64,000 nt of DNA from Trichopria drosophilae (lineage: Eukaryota; Arthropoda; Insecta; Hymenoptera; Diapriidae), in the NCBI GenBank assembly GCA_030407085.1, contig CM059582.1, positions 137,633,001 through 137,697,000 of the forward strand, given 5' to 3'. How positions within the stretch are numbered: the stretch's first letter is position 1; every line of letters begins with the position of its first letter. A program made the position numbers and the translations under genes. Under the pieces are notes generated by a model. It ran no database searches, was not told the DNA's origin, and saw only the letters and a list, made by a program, of their open reading frames with translations. Shown here piece after piece: positions 33,561-45,407 of the stretch.

Positions 33561-34747
33561 CAAATAAATCTATAGAAAAAAACCTTGTATAGTTTGCATA
33601 AAAATAAATTTATTCCAAAAACGGCGTTTTTTTCAATTTTATTTGTTAATAACAATTATAAGAATAACATTAAACGACAAATGTTATAAATGGGATTTTA
33701 ATGTTCACTTTTATTAAATATATATATGTGATGTTGAAAGGCTTTATAATGAACATATAAGATGGATTATGTTCGTTGCAAAAATTCGAAAGACAAAGGA
33801 AAATAAAGATCGCAACCAAATTCGACGAAAATACATTGGAGATATAAAAGAAAAAAAAACAAAACAAAATAAATTTTTTAAATTGATTAACAAAACTAAA
33901 AAAAAAATGAGAGAGTTCAGACTCATAGATACCTCCACGTGGTTGATCTTGGGTGATGCTAAGAGTGATGAAGCACATTCTGCGAGGATAAATTGTGCCA
34001 TACACAAATTTGTTCTAAGACTTTACTATGGAAGGAACTTCACCAAGTAACATAGCATATTATAATTTTGTTTAAGAGTGTTCTTCTGAAGCCCCTGAGC
34101 ACCGCAGTGGCCATTGTGGAACTACCAAACCGGAAGTAAAACTTCTTTACAGATTACGCCTTCAATTTTAACTTTTTATATTATTCAGGGTATTTTTTAT
34201 AAGCTACTATTCCCGTAGAGTGAGCGACCTCTTCGATGTTGGCGCAACGATTGTCGCATAATCCAAAAAAAGGGCTAAAATCGGCCTGTTTTGCACAGCT
34301 CACGTGCATGATGTGTAAATGTGTGAGTTGTTACGAGAAAAATGCTTCTTGCATCGTTTTGATAACTCTAACGCACAAAAACGGAGTGGACATTCACTCC
34401 AGACACTTCGCGGATTACATTGAACCCATTTTAATGCAAATTAATTATGTTTTGCAGGCGTAATCTGCAAATTGCGACTCGAAGCGGGTAATGGCGCCAC
34501 AAACGAAAGATTTGACGTGTATCAGTTCCGCGTTTTTCGGTGCGATGGAGCTCAAAGCGAATATCAGGATCGTAGGTATTCTCTTGTTTTATGGGCGCTT
34601 TCCAGAGCCCCGCGAGCGTCCGCACGCATACATATGTAATAAGGTCATGTGACTTGCATGTATGAATATTTCTACATTCATGTGTGCATGCATAATCCAT
34701 ACATATAGGAAGGGTATGGGATCGAGGCGGCACGGCATACGGGAGCA
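33561..34747. other. Intergenic, no gene supported
   Basis: The Lys-rich frame at 33769-34050 reflects poly-A-rich sequence. GC-richer text at 34480-34740 shows no homology. Short frames only. Confidence 0.35.
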
Positions 34748-34905
34748 GAAAGAGAGAGATTAGATTAGATTAGATTTATTCATTTACACCCTGGGACTGA
34801 CCCAAAGGGTAGATATACAAAAGAAAATACATTGTGACTTATATACTACAAATTAAAACTAAAAACTAAAACCGAAGACCTTAGTAAGTTGTATAAATAT
34901 TTAAA
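34748..34905 (-). mobile_element. LINE 3' end, minus strand
   Basis: Begins with (AGATT)n and continues TTTATTCATTTACACCCTGG, GACTGACCCAAAGGGT. This is the reverse complement of the 7500-7768 type of LINE tail. No coding part is attached. Confidence 0.6.
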
Positions 34906-34975
34906 CTGCATTAATGACAAATATCTAAATTCTCTCTCAGTGTGCGTAATATGTATATATTTGAATGTTTTACAC

Positions 34976-35007
34976 AGAGAGGGAGAGAGAGAGAGAGAGA
35001 GAGAGAG
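34976..35007. repeat. (GA)n microsatellite
   Basis: Alternating GA tract of about 30 bp. Confidence 0.9.
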
Positions 35008-35242
35008 GACAAGGATGTAAAAGATCGTCATCTCATTCTCTCACAAGGGAACCTCAGGTGCGACTCTCACCGATTTTATTGAAATTTCTCCATAATATAG
35101 CACATACTTACCACCCTTTTGATTATCAGAAAGATCGATACAATACTCAATCGTTTTCTAGAAAATCGTATTTGAATTTCCTACCTTTTAAGCTATAAGC
35201 AGTAACTTATATGAAACGAATATTGCAAATTTTTAGAGAAGC

Positions 35243-35320
35243 TATGTTGGCTCAGGCGGCATAGTGCTTGTTTCGTAACTAATGTTTAATGGGTTCAAAT
35301 CTCGATAGAGGAGTATTTTT
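35243..35320 (+). ncRNA. tRNA-like SINE head (A and B boxes)
   Basis: TTGGCTCAGGCGGCATAGTG resembles a Pol III A box, and GGGTTCAAATCTC about 45 bp later resembles a B box. The spacing is right for a tRNA-derived promoter, but the acceptor stem does not pair well. I therefore read a SINE head rather than a functional tRNA gene. Confidence 0.45.
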
Positions 35321-37315
35321 TTGAAGCCTATTAGTTATAAACTATGTATGAACCGTAGAAATTGCGAATTTTAATTATTTTTAACTTTTTTAAATTATGT
35401 TTAGATGGTGAAATGTACTTTCTCTCATTTCTTTCTTATAATTAAAATAGTGTAATAATATTCCCATAACACAATTTGTAGTTACTGTTTATAAATAGTT
35501 AAAATTTATAAATAATATTATTAATAATAATCACAACAACAATCTGAAACAACAACTTTTTCATCATCTTTTTGCTCATTTGAAAATTCATGTTTTGATG
35601 TAAAAACGTTCTTTCGAATAGTTTTGTTGGGTATAAATTAAAGTAATAAATTATAATCATTTTAATTATTAAAATTATTAAAATTATTGTTGTTATTGTT
35701 ATCGTTATTACGTAAATAACAACTTTTAAAAGCAACCTTTGTTTTTGATCTCGCTTAGTCTGCCGAAAAGTAATACATTTTTGGATAAAATCTCTACCAG
35801 ATCAGCATCAGTGTGAAATTTGGCCCCCTTTATTTCTTTTGATATTATTATTACCATTATTATTAATAATTCAATTTCAATATCAGTAGATAACCGAATT
35901 TTCACAAAAATGTTTATGCTTGTTTTTACACAAAATTGTAATTGTTACTAATTTTTACTTTTTTTGCATGAATCTTCAAACTCTTCAACAATTATTCATC
36001 GTAGGAACTCCAACAGATGCTCACTTTACGCAGCTAATTTCATGCTATACAAAACAGTGCGGATACTACTACTGTGTAAAATGTAGCAAAAAAAATACTT
36101 CATTACAAAAAAAGTACATGAAAATAACAATTTTTTATATTTTTCTTTTGTACCATCTTGGATTTATGATCAAAATGATTTTTTCTTAAACATAAAGATT
36201 CAAAATTTCATTATTTACAACTTTCATTGTATGCACTTTTCGCACATGAAGCACGGTTTTCGAGTAATTATTGATTTCATCGCAAAAAAACGTTCCGATT
36301 GTGCGTTAATTTGTTTTTTAAACGTTCATATCTCCGTAAATATTGACGCACATCATTACAAGCAAAAATGAAAATTGTTCGTAATTTCATCCTCTACAAC
36401 TTTTATTTGAAGTATTTTGCGATGCGAATGGTTATTTTTGACTAATAAGCGATATACGCGCGATCCTCGCGCGTGTTACAGTTACTCCGCAAAACTACCA
36501 ATATTTGAAAAAATCTATTTCGGCTCCTATTGGTCGTAGAAGCTGTTTTAAATACGAAACCAATAGTGCAACGTATAAATATCCATTCAGAAGTTTAAAG
36601 GGATTCACGAAATTTATTTGGTCCCATTTATTTTTCTTTCTTTACCATTTTCGACCTACAAAACGATAGCGTGTCGAACAATTAAACATTCATATTGTTT
36701 ATCACTTTAGAATTTTTCTTTTTCACCACCTATAAGTCGAATCCATTTAAAATTCATATTTCGAGATATTTTTAAAAAGTATGAAAAATGCAAGAAAAAA
36801 TCCAGGGCACGAGTTAAAAAGTAAGTAAATTTAGAGCACCTGAATAAGAAACTTTAACAAAATTGTTTTATTGACGAAATTTGGAGTAATAAATTTTGGT
36901 AAACAATACAAAAAAATTGTGTATAAAAATGTAAACAAGCACGTATTCCTTTATTTTTCAAGTAGAATATTGCTTCTTTAAGTTAATTCTTAACATACCA
37001 TCGGTCTGGTTGCATCATTTTACAATTAGATGGATTTCTTTTTTTTTATTTTTTACTCTCAACCTTCTACCTCGATCGAGGTGTCTCAAAAGCTCTCACG
37101 GAGCTTGTCCGGGTACAGGTGAGCACCTTTGCAAGAGCTGCAGGACGTCTTAGTTGGCGCCATACTCACATTTGTCGAGAATGTAGGAAACTGCAGAAAC
37201 CCACATTAAGTACAGCATTGGCCATGGCTCGATTTCCGCCTGAAGATAATGCCTCGAAAATGCCAAACAGACAGCGTGGTTCGTCTTACACATAACGAAC
37301 TGCTGCCTGAAAACA
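35321..37315. other. AT-rich intergenic, no gene
   Basis: Very AT-rich with runs of ATTATT and TTATTA. A short GC palindrome CGCGCGATCCTCGCGCG lies at about 36456. Frames at 35499-35735 and 35920-36189 show no homology. Confidence 0.4.
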
Positions 37316-37321
37316 ATTTCG

Positions 37322-37402
37322 AAAAATTGCCCAGACGGGGGTCGAACTCACGACCTACGACTTCGTAGTTCAGTACGCTACCGCCTGATTCCGCATATAC
37401 TT
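37322..37402 (-). ncRNA. tRNA-like SINE head, minus strand
   Basis: In reverse complement, GGAATCAGGCGGTAGCGTAC (A-box-like) is followed about 40 bp later by GTGAGTTCGACCCCCG (B-box-like). It resembles the 35243 element in general layout (x-CAGGCGG-x and GTTC-A) but differs in sequence. A complete cloverleaf was not established. Confidence 0.45.
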
Positions 37403-37589
37403 TTTTTAAAATGCACGCGAGAAATCGATTGGTTACAAAATATGCATAAAAAAATCGACGTTGAAAATTATTAAATACTGAAAGAAAAGTGACAACTTTA
37501 ATAATCAAATTTGAGTCTTTGATTCTTCTGAAAAGTCTTGTTATTAATAAATACTAAATTTCAACAGTTAGTATTTGATTTGTACTTCA

Positions 37590-40500
37590 TTGCCTGGAAT
37601 ATGTTCAACCGAATTATTTTTTTGGAAATAATGTTGAAATAATATGCACAATTACATGTATGTAATTTTTTTCTGTAAATGGACTTCTTATAATTCTCTG
37701 GCAGAGTGTCCGATTATTCTTTTCTTATTTGCCCAACAACATTCATTTAAAAGTTGTTGCGTGACGTCATCAATAAAAAGACTCCAAATTTTTAAAATAT
37801 TTATCGCCAGTTGTCAGTGAAAATACAATGTAAATTCACAATATTATAAAAAAATTTTAAATTATTCTTTACCATCAAATAAAAATACTTGTAATAAGTA
37901 ACGTCAAATAGTGCATAAGAAGTGTCTTCGTTACTTGCACGTTTTGAAGAATACGTTTATAATTTTATCTATCTTCAAAGTCTGTTCTTTTACAAATAAT
38001 AATTATGAATTTACATTATTTTTCTCGTCAAACTTTCGATTAATATTTAGAAACTGAAGAGCGTCGCGATTCAGGGCCCAAAATAATAAAATTCTTTAAA
38101 AAAAATTGTCTTATCACAATTTTTTAAGTTATACCTGGGTATTCGACATAATTTTGTAAGGGTTTGCAATTCAAATCCTGCAATGAAAAAAGGTTTCAAA
38201 TGTAAAATCATGTTTTATACGATTTTTATTGTTCTGTTAGGTAAATAAAGAGATACATATTTTTTTGTTTTGCACAAAATCTCTCGCTGGTGATTTCATT
38301 TTTGTCTGAAACAGGTAGCAAATCATTTTCAAATCTCTCGATTTCCGTTAAAAATCGATATTTTAGCATTCTGTGTTCTTAATTTAGTAGTGTTTTAAAT
38401 GTTCTTTCATGGCCGTTTTGAAATTTTACAGAATTTTGAAAATTAACGAAATTTCGGTAATTTTTTGAAAAAAAAAACAAAAACTTGATTTTCAACATTT
38501 TTTTTGGTCATATTAGACAATATAAACAGGAAAGTTTTCCAATAAGTTTGGTCTGCACTAACACGGCGTGAAAGCGTCAAGAATTTATTTTCTGAAAAAA
38601 GAAATCGTTATTTATCAGTTTTCAGCGACGGCATCTTTCAGTTAGCAAAATAACAGGAAAATGTTGAGCATATATATTACAAATAGAAACTTTCGCACAT
38701 TAACATTAACAAACAATTTTTTATATTTCAAGAATAAAAAACATGCTACCGCTTACTTCGTTATCGGCGCAAGGAAAATATGTTCAAACACCCTTAGGTC
38801 CGTTCAAAAAATTGAGCGTATCGCCATTGTTGATGTCTAATAATAATGCGTAAATAGAATCAAAAAAAATAAGAAAAGTGCAGAATTTTCAGGAAATATT
38901 TTTCTTTCATATATTAAGAATATTACAATGAATATTACAATCCTACTTAACGCTACCCAGGATAAACCACATAGACGTGATTGGGTTCTCATCCCATTGG
39001 GGTGCTGTTTGAAGTCAGTTTAATTGCCTTTCACGAATTGGGGTGCTTTTTGAATTGTAATTGTTTCACGACTAGATAAGTAGATGTGTGCTTCATCTGT
39101 AACATGAAACCTGAACGACACGTTCATTTTTATATACTGACCGATGATAATTTTTCAACGAATATCATCCACCGGTCGTTAACAATAGCACGCATTTATT
39201 CTTAAAATATAATCAAATTGTTTATTATTAATAATATTTGAAAGTTTCTATGACTAATAGACACGATTCAAATTTCCCGTTTATTTCACTAACTGGGTGT
39301 TCGCTGATGCAATATCTTCAGCAATATCGGATGATTGCACGCTAGCTGCGGGGGTGGTTCAGGATCCCATGCGAATAAATAATAACCAAACATTAACCAA
39401 AAAGAAAAACCAAACACTTTAATGAGCCTACACTGCTCCTCCTTGCGATCATTCCACACTTTACAAAATTCTTTTGCGTAGTCCGTTATCAAAATTGAAA
39501 CTAACGGCGAGAAAATGGCGCCGAAACATAAAGCCCGGTTCTGAACACACGTGGCCGAACAGAAACCGACGCGCTGAACCGGCACTCGAGAAAACGGGGA
39601 AAATGAACAAAGTTTGTTCGCGGTATGAGGCGTCTCCCGTTTGTTGTACGATTACAATTTAGCGATGAAAATAGCGAGATCGGCAATTTTGCGAAAAAAA
39701 AGGGAGGAAAATCGCTCGCGAGGCACGCGTGGTTGCGAATTCTCAATAAGCGAACGACAGAAAGGCACGCCGATACACCAGACTTACGATTCGATCGCGA
39801 CTGCCGAAATCTTCTCGAAGTTTTCCAAGGACCGGAAAATTGCGGAAAGGCCGCGCCACAGGTGGCCTTGATTGATAACTAAATCCGACCGGTATTTAGT
39901 TTAGGCATGAACCAACACTGGGAAAGATGACGTTGCTGGAACCTGAAAAATGCCGATTAAAAAAAAATCCTGTCGGTTCCACACCATTTTAGCGCAGACC
40001 AAACCTATTGGAAAACATTCCTTTTTATATTGTCTAATCATAAAAAAAATAGAATTTTGAAAAATTATGTTTTTGAGAAAATTGAGTTTTGTTATTTTTC
40101 ATAACATGGCGGCCATTTTGTTAAATTTCAAAATGGCCATGAAAGAACATTTTAAACACTACTAAATTAAGAAAACAGAATGTTAAAATATCTATTTTTA
40201 ACGGAAACAGAGAGATTTGAATATAATTTCCTACCTGTTTCGGGCAAAAATGAAATCACCAGCAAAATTTGTTTGTAGGCCATAACTTTGCGAACAATTT
40301 TTTGTTTGCAACACAAAAAAATACGTATCTCTTTATTTACCCAAAAGAACAATAAAAATCGTATAAAACATGATTTTGAATTTTAAATTTATTTTCATTG
40401 CATGATTTGAAATGGAATATTGGTCACCTACAATATTCGTTTTCTAAATCTTTATATATTTATAGTGTTATAGAATATATTCTCTATATCAATAATTTCC

Positions 40501-41225
40501 ATTTAAAAACCATATTAATTACATTAGAAAGTGTTAATTAAGGCCCATGCCTACCACAGCGCAGATAGCGCCAAACTAACTATTGAAAATATAATATATG
40601 CCAAAAATTAAATACCTCTGTATTTTTGTTATCAAAAAATACTTGTTTATAACAATTTCTTATCAACAATTTCGTTTTAGGGGAAATCTGGCTGCGCCAA
40701 TCGATTTTACGGGAATAATTAGATGCAAAACATGCATAACGTTTTATAAAAGATCGTCAAATTGTTGTTAAAAATAATAAATAAACAATACAAACGAAAA
40801 CCCGCTTCTGCGTGTCTAGTAAATCGCAATTAGCGCCAAACTAACCATTCGAAGTACGATATATGTCAAAATTAAAATACCCATTTTTTTTATGGTAAAA
40901 AATAATTGTTTATAACAATTTATTGGTAAAGAATATACAGAAATTCTATACTTTTCTCTAAGAATGTGAATTTACATTGTTTTCCATTGTCAACTGTCGA
41001 TAAATATTTAGAAAAATTACAATTTTTTATTTATAAAGCCCGCGACAACTTTTCGATGATTGTTCATGAGTAAATAAAGCAAAGAACAATCGGAAACCTG
41101 TCAGATAATTATAAGAAGTCCATTTACAAAAAAAAATGATATTCATGTAAATATGCATATCATTGATTATTATTTCACATTATTATTTCAACATTACTTC
41201 CAAAATAATTGAAATATGCATTTCA
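37590..41225. mobile_element. ~3.6-kb foldback with ~1-kb arms
   Basis: The left arm 37590-38571 and right arm 39980-41225 are inverted copies. For example TAATGTTGAAATAATATGCA, ATGGACTTCTTATAAT, GTTTTATACGATTTTTATTG and CAATAAGTTTGGTCTGC on the left are mirrored on the right. The right arm is longer because a ~268-bp piece beginning AGCGCCAAACTAAC is tandemly duplicated (40566 and 40834). The arms have diverged by many substitutions and indels. No transposase is recognised in the loop. Confidence 0.7.
38572..39979. other. Loop of the 37.6-41.2 kb foldback
   Basis: Contains two copies of ATTGGGGTGCT (about 38997, 39039) and a GC-richer stretch at 39290-39890 with overlapping short frames. 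None has a motif I recognise. The content is unassigned. Confidence 0.4.
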
Positions 41226-41304
41226 ATTGAACATTTTATATGCAATGAGAGATGCAATCATTCCATCTATTTACTATGTCGTTTCGACGCTTATCCGCAA
41301 CCTA

Positions 41305-41331
41305 CTATATATATATATATATATATATATA
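41305..41331. repeat. (AT)n microsatellite, left arm
   Basis: Short AT tract, the mirror partner of the longer tract at 45593-45671. Confidence 0.9.
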
Positions 41332-41363
41332 ATACATATATGATATGTATTATTTACATACCG

Positions 41364-41540
41364 TGTGGATACGAGAGAACCGCACATAGGGGAACCCGTG
41401 TACAGCCAGCAGCCAATGAGATGCGAGCTTTACCTTTCGTCGTGCGGAAATTGACCAATGGCAACGAAGTGCTACCGACTTGCTAGTTGCTATATATACC
41501 CATGACCATGAAGTGGAGTAAAGTAAGTTTAAAGTGTAAA
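41364..41540 (+). promoter_or_regulatory. Promoter-like cassette P1 (2 x CCAAT, TATA, donor)
   Basis: AGCCAATGAG and GACCAATGG are followed by GCTATATATACCC and then GGAGTAAAGTAAGT, a splice-donor-like word. The orientation points toward the palindrome centre. Cassette P2 and the mirrored P3/P4 repeat the same layout. Function is inferred only. Confidence 0.4.
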
Positions 41541-41870
41541 AACATACAGAGTGGTACAAATGTCCAAATTGTAATTTTTTATCAGTTCATAATTTTCCAT
41601 TTTTTACCACTTTTTTCATATCCAGGTGAGAAGTTTAAAATTACAAAATATGCATAGAAAAAAAATTATGGCTGAAAAATATGAAAAATTGTAAGACAAT
41701 ATTTGTAATAGTTAAATTTTACATTTTTTTCGCTAAACAGAGTTTGAGTCTTTTTATTAATAAATACTAAATTTTAATATGTAATATTAGACGTCTGCAC
41801 AGAAAATTAAAAAACATTTACCATCTGTAAACTTCTTAGACATACCTAAAAAGGTGTATGGGTACATATA

Positions 41871-42114
41871 CAAGGTGGACCTCGGCTTGCGGGTCATAGG
41901 CATTCCATGTTAAAGAAGTAACTAGATCAGCCGACTAATCACGCGGTATTTAGAACTTGTCGGATTTGCTACAATTTTTAATTCTGTTTTGTTATGCATT
42001 GTGAGAAATTAAAATCCTGTAGCAAACCCTAATTACCACGGGATTAATCGATTGATGATCTAGTTACTTCTTTAACATGGGATGCCTATGACCCGCCAGC
42101 CGAGGTCCACCTTG
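41871..42114. mobile_element. 244-bp MITE, left arm copy
   Basis: Ends CAAGGTGGACCTCGG and its inverse CCGAGGTCCACCTTG, with TIRs of about 60 bp (GGGTCATAGGCATTCCATGT, AAGAAGTAACTAGATCA). Flanked by TA on both sides. The mirrored copy is at 44825-45068, so the insertion predates the inverted duplication. Confidence 0.85.
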
Positions 42115-42120
42115 TATACA

Positions 42121-42290
42121 TATACCGTGTGGATGCGAGAGAACCGCACATGGGGGAACCCATGTGTAGCCGGCAGCCAATGAGATGCGAGCTTTAGCTT
42201 TCGTCGTGCGGGAATTGACCAATGGCAACGAAGTGCTACCGACTTGATAGTTGCTATACCCATGACCATGAAGTGGAGGTTAGCCATATG
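42121..42290 (+). promoter_or_regulatory. Promoter-like cassette P2
   Basis: Second copy of the cassette in the left arm: AGCCAATGAG, GACCAATGGC, then GCTATACCCATGACC. The TATA run is shorter than in P1. It lies about 300 bp upstream of the 42597-42974 frame, in the same orientation. Confidence 0.4.
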
Positions 42291-42596
42291 GCTGTCCCAT
42301 TTGACGTTTTTATTATTTATTTTATTTTCTATTATTCTAGAGTTATTTTCGCGTTTAAAGTAATTTTCGGTCACCATCAACTCTCGCAGTCACAAGAATG
42401 TGACTACAGTACTTCCATTACTAATTGTAGGTCAGTAAATTTTACATTTTATTACCAAAACACTGTTTTATTATTATGCAAAATTTTACAGTTTTGGATG
42501 TTCTGTTTCAGAAGCAGGTTTTTCTAAATAAAGGAGAATCCATCAGATAAGTATACATTTTTATGATTTTCATAGGGTTTTGAAAGGTATGATTCT

Positions 42597-42974
42597 TTGG
42601 GGAGTATTTTTAATTCTTTTAGGTTACTCTCAAGAAGAAGCGAGGCAAGGTTTCGAGTCCCAAGGTCACAACGTAGATATCGGACACTTCTAAATTTGGA
42701 AAAAGATTTGCTTGCACGCGAAGGAAATCAAGCTGTTTCTTTTGCCCAAGGTCCATCGCTAATTACTAATCCCTTGGATGAACTTAAATCAATTCTTTTG
42801 ACGCCCCTCAAGCCGAGTCAGGAAACTGATGCGGAGGACATTCCAACTCATTCATTTCTACAAGTGGAAAACCCTGCTGGGTTCCTAGCACCATGTAACC
42901 TACAATTGTGGTGGCAAAAATTTCGTGACAGGTGTTTCAGTTCGGTCATACGAGTTCTTAATATAGGCTCGTAA
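42597..42974 (+). CDS. Unrecognised 125-aa ORF, left palindrome arm
   Basis: The frame starts MGSIFNSFRLLSRRSEARFR and ends FSSVIRVLNIGS. The middle part has LLNLEKDLLAREGNQAVSF and PTHSFLQVENPAGFLAP. Upstream, TTCTTTTAG before GTTACTCTC could be a splice acceptor linking it to a leader from cassette P2. A poly-A-type AATAAATAAAT follows at 43008. It could be a real small gene of the element or chance. The mirrored copy at 43963-44241 differs by a premature TAA and by amino-acid changes (K to Q, A to D), which argues against strong constraint. No family recognised. Confidence 0.35.
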   Translation: MGSIFNSFRLLSRRSEARFRVPRSQRRYRTLLNLEKDLLAREGNQAVSFAQGPSLITNPLDELKSILLTPLKPSQETDAEDIPTHSFLQVENPAGFLAPCNLQLWWQKFRDRCFSSVIRVLNIGS

Positions 42975-43017
42975 AATTTTGTGTAATTTTGTAGTGAAGT
43001 GAAGGAGAAATAAATAA

Positions 43018-43339
43018 ATATTTAAATAAATTGTAGGCGTAAATTATTAAAAAATAACAACAAACAAGTGTTTGTGACATAATTAACATTTCATTGTGCA
43101 ATCATACCATTGAAGAGTACACGGGAAAAGCAAAATAAAAGTAAACAGTAAAGATGGACAAACTTCGCTTTTCCTCATGTACCATTCAATTCTGCATTCA
43201 GAAAAGGGTAAATGAATTTTGAAGTCGCATATTCATTTTTTCAAAATATGTTTAATTTACAAAATTAACTTTAATTATAAATATAAAAATAAAACATAAA
43301 TGTAAATATAAAATAGAAATAAAACATAAATATAACATT
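43018..43339. other. Palindrome spacer, AT-rich part
   Basis: Contains a degenerate ATAAAACATAAAT repeat at about 43280-43340 and no gene. Confidence 0.5.
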
Positions 43340-43925
43340 TTAATTAAAACCTTTCTGATTTAAAAATTGCTCAAAATGAAGTCCATCAACAGCAGTGTAA
43401 TAGCCCAAGCGGTCATAAAACTCGTCTTGAGATTTTATGAGCATATTTGCAGTAATTTCTTGCATTATTGCAATTATTCGGTCCCGCAATTCAACTGCAG
43501 TGTGGACAAAAACTGCGGTGCGAGGTCTGGAGACCGTGCAGGCCACTTCATTGGACCGAAACGACCCACCCAGCCTCCCGGGTAATTTGCATTAAGGTGC
43601 ACAGTCACCTGTCGGACACCTTGTGGGGGTGCACCGTCCTGTTGAAACCAGACTAGTTCTTGTGTCTAAAATAAAGGTAACAATAATATGGTTAATATTA
43701 TACATTATCTAATACAATTATAAAAATTAATTTATTTTTGGCCTCGCCTCTTGTTTAAAATTTTTTAGTGTTGGCGTAATAATTTCTTCCATCATTTGCA
43801 AATATGTTTCTTCATTTACATTTTCTTTGATAAATATTCGATTAAGACAATATAATGTTTTATATCTATTTTTTTTAATTTTGCACTGTTCAGCCCTCGA
43901 ATTATCCAATTTGTCTAATTGATTT
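43340..43925 (-). pseudogene. Mariner/IS630-type transposase C-terminal remnant
   Basis: Minus-strand pieces. 43909-43727 has RIFIKENVNEETYLQMMEE. After a gap comes LVWFQQDGAPPQ (43640-43600), then WVGRFGPMKWPARSPDLAP (43570-43510), and a tail to 43340. The Q-Q-D-G-A-P-P box and the W-P-A-R-S-P-D-L box are the second and third acidic motifs of mariner/IS630 DDE transposases. The first acidic residue and the DNA-binding part are absent. Reading frames shift at least twice. Confidence 0.7.
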
Positions 43926-43962
43926 ATTTCTCCTTCACTTCACTACAAAATTACACAACATT

Positions 43963-44241
43963 TTACGAGCCTATATTAAGAACTCGTATGACCGAACTGA
44001 AACACCTGTCACGAAATTTTTGCCACCACAATTGTAGGTTACATGGTGCTAGGAACCCAGCAGGGTTTTCCACTTGTAGAAATGAATGAGTTGGAATGTC
44101 CTCATCATCAGTTTCCTGACTCGGCTGGAGGGGCGTCAAAAGAATTGATTTAAGTTCATCCAAGGGATTAGTAATTAGCGATGGACCTTGCGCAAAAGAA
44201 ACAGCTTGATTTCCTTCGCGTGCAAGCAAATCTTTTTCCAA
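43963..44241 (-). pseudogene. Mirrored copy of the 42597 ORF, truncated by TAA
   Basis: This is the inverted-arm copy of the 42597-42974 frame. CAA in the left copy is TAA here, so only the part from MEKDLLAREGNQAV onward is open. It ends in the same VLNIGS. It faces the left copy across the 903-bp spacer. Confidence 0.5.
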
Positions 44242-44639
44242 ATTTAGAAGTGTCCGATATCTACGTTATGACCTTGGGACTCGAAACCTTGCCTCGCTTC
44301 TTCTTGAGAGTAACCTAAAAGAATTAAAAATACTCCCCAAAGAATCATACCTTTCAAAACACGATGAAAATCATGAAAATGTATACTTATCTGATGGATT
44401 CTCCTTTATTTAGAAAAACCTGCTTCTGAAACACAAACATCCAAAACTGTAAAATTTTGCATAATAATAAAACAGTGTTTTGGTATTAAAATGTAAAATT
44501 TACTGACCTACAATTAGTAATGGAAGTACTGTAGTCACATTCTTGTGAGTGCGAGAGTTGATGGTGACAGAAAATTACTTTAAAACGCGAAAATAACTTT
44601 AGAATAATAGAAAATAAAATAAATAATAAAAACGTCAAA

Positions 44640-44815
44640 CGGGACAGCCATATGGCTAACCTCCACTTCATGGTCATGGGTATAGCAACTAGCAAGTCGG
44701 TAGCAATTCGTTGCCATTGGTCAATTCCCGCACGACGAAAGCTAAAGCTCGCATCTCATTGGTTGCCGGCTATACATGGGTTCCCCCATGTGCGGTTCTC
44801 TCGCATCCACACGGT
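44640..44815 (-). promoter_or_regulatory. Promoter-like cassette P3 (mirror of P2)
   Basis: Reverse-complement copy of P2: GCCATTGGTC and CTCATTGGTT are inverted CCAAT boxes, and GGGTATAGC is the inverted TATA word. One CCAAT flank differs from P2. Confidence 0.4.
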
Positions 44816-44824
44816 ATATGTATA

Positions 44825-45068
44825 CAGGGTGGACCTCGGCTGGCGGGTCATAGGCATCCCATGTTAAAGAAGTAACTAGATCATCAATCGATTAATCCCG
44901 TGGTAATTAGGGTTTGCTACAGGATTTTAATTTCTCACAATGCATAACAAAACAGAATTAAGAATTGTAGCAAAGCCGACAAGTTCTAAATACCGCGTGA
45001 TTAGTCGGCTGATCTAGTTACTTCTTTAACATGGAATGCCTATGACCCGCAAGCCGAGGTCCACCTTG
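44825..45068. mobile_element. 244-bp MITE, right arm copy
   Basis: Ends CAGGGTGGACCTCGG and CCGAGGTCCACCTTG; mirror copy of 41871-42114, TA-flanked. Confidence 0.85.
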
Positions 45069-45407
45069 TATATGTACCCATACACCTTTTTAGGTATGTC
45101 TAAGAAGTTTACAGATGGTAAATGTTTTTTAATTTTCTGTGCAGAAGTCTAATATTACATATTAAAATTTAGTATATATTAATAAAAAGACTCAAACTCT
45201 GTTTAGCGAAAAAAATGTAAAATTTCACTATTACAAATATTGTCTTACAATTTTTAATATTTTTCAGCGATAATTTTTTTTCTATGCATATTTTGTAATT
45301 TTATACTTCTCACCTGGATTTGAAAAAAGTGGTAAAAAATGGAAAATTATGAACTGATAAAAAATTACAATTTGGACATTTGTACCACTCTGTATGTTTT
45401 TACACTT

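Larger units (their letters stand above)
41547..45392. mobile_element. Inner TA-flanked element with CAGAGTGGTACAAATG ends
   Basis: CAGAGTGGTACAAATGTCCA at 41547 is exactly inverted at 45373-45392, and TA abuts both ends. This is the termini-and-target pattern of mariner/Tc1 elements, consistent with the transposase remnant in the spacer. A third copy of the same terminus ends at 45787, outside the palindrome, which implies two nested copies of the family. Confidence 0.7.

Noticed and set aside
33769..34050. Lys-rich 93-codon frame that could be a small basic protein
   Set aside because: Composition follows poly-A-rich DNA; an equally long frame exists on the opposite strand; no motif.
34965..35198. 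Frame with Arg-Glu repeats
   Set aside because: It is the translation of the (GA)n tract.
39289..39882. Cluster of overlapping frames in a GC-richer patch, considered as a host exon
   Set aside because: No motif, frames on both strands equally open, and it lies in the loop of a foldback.
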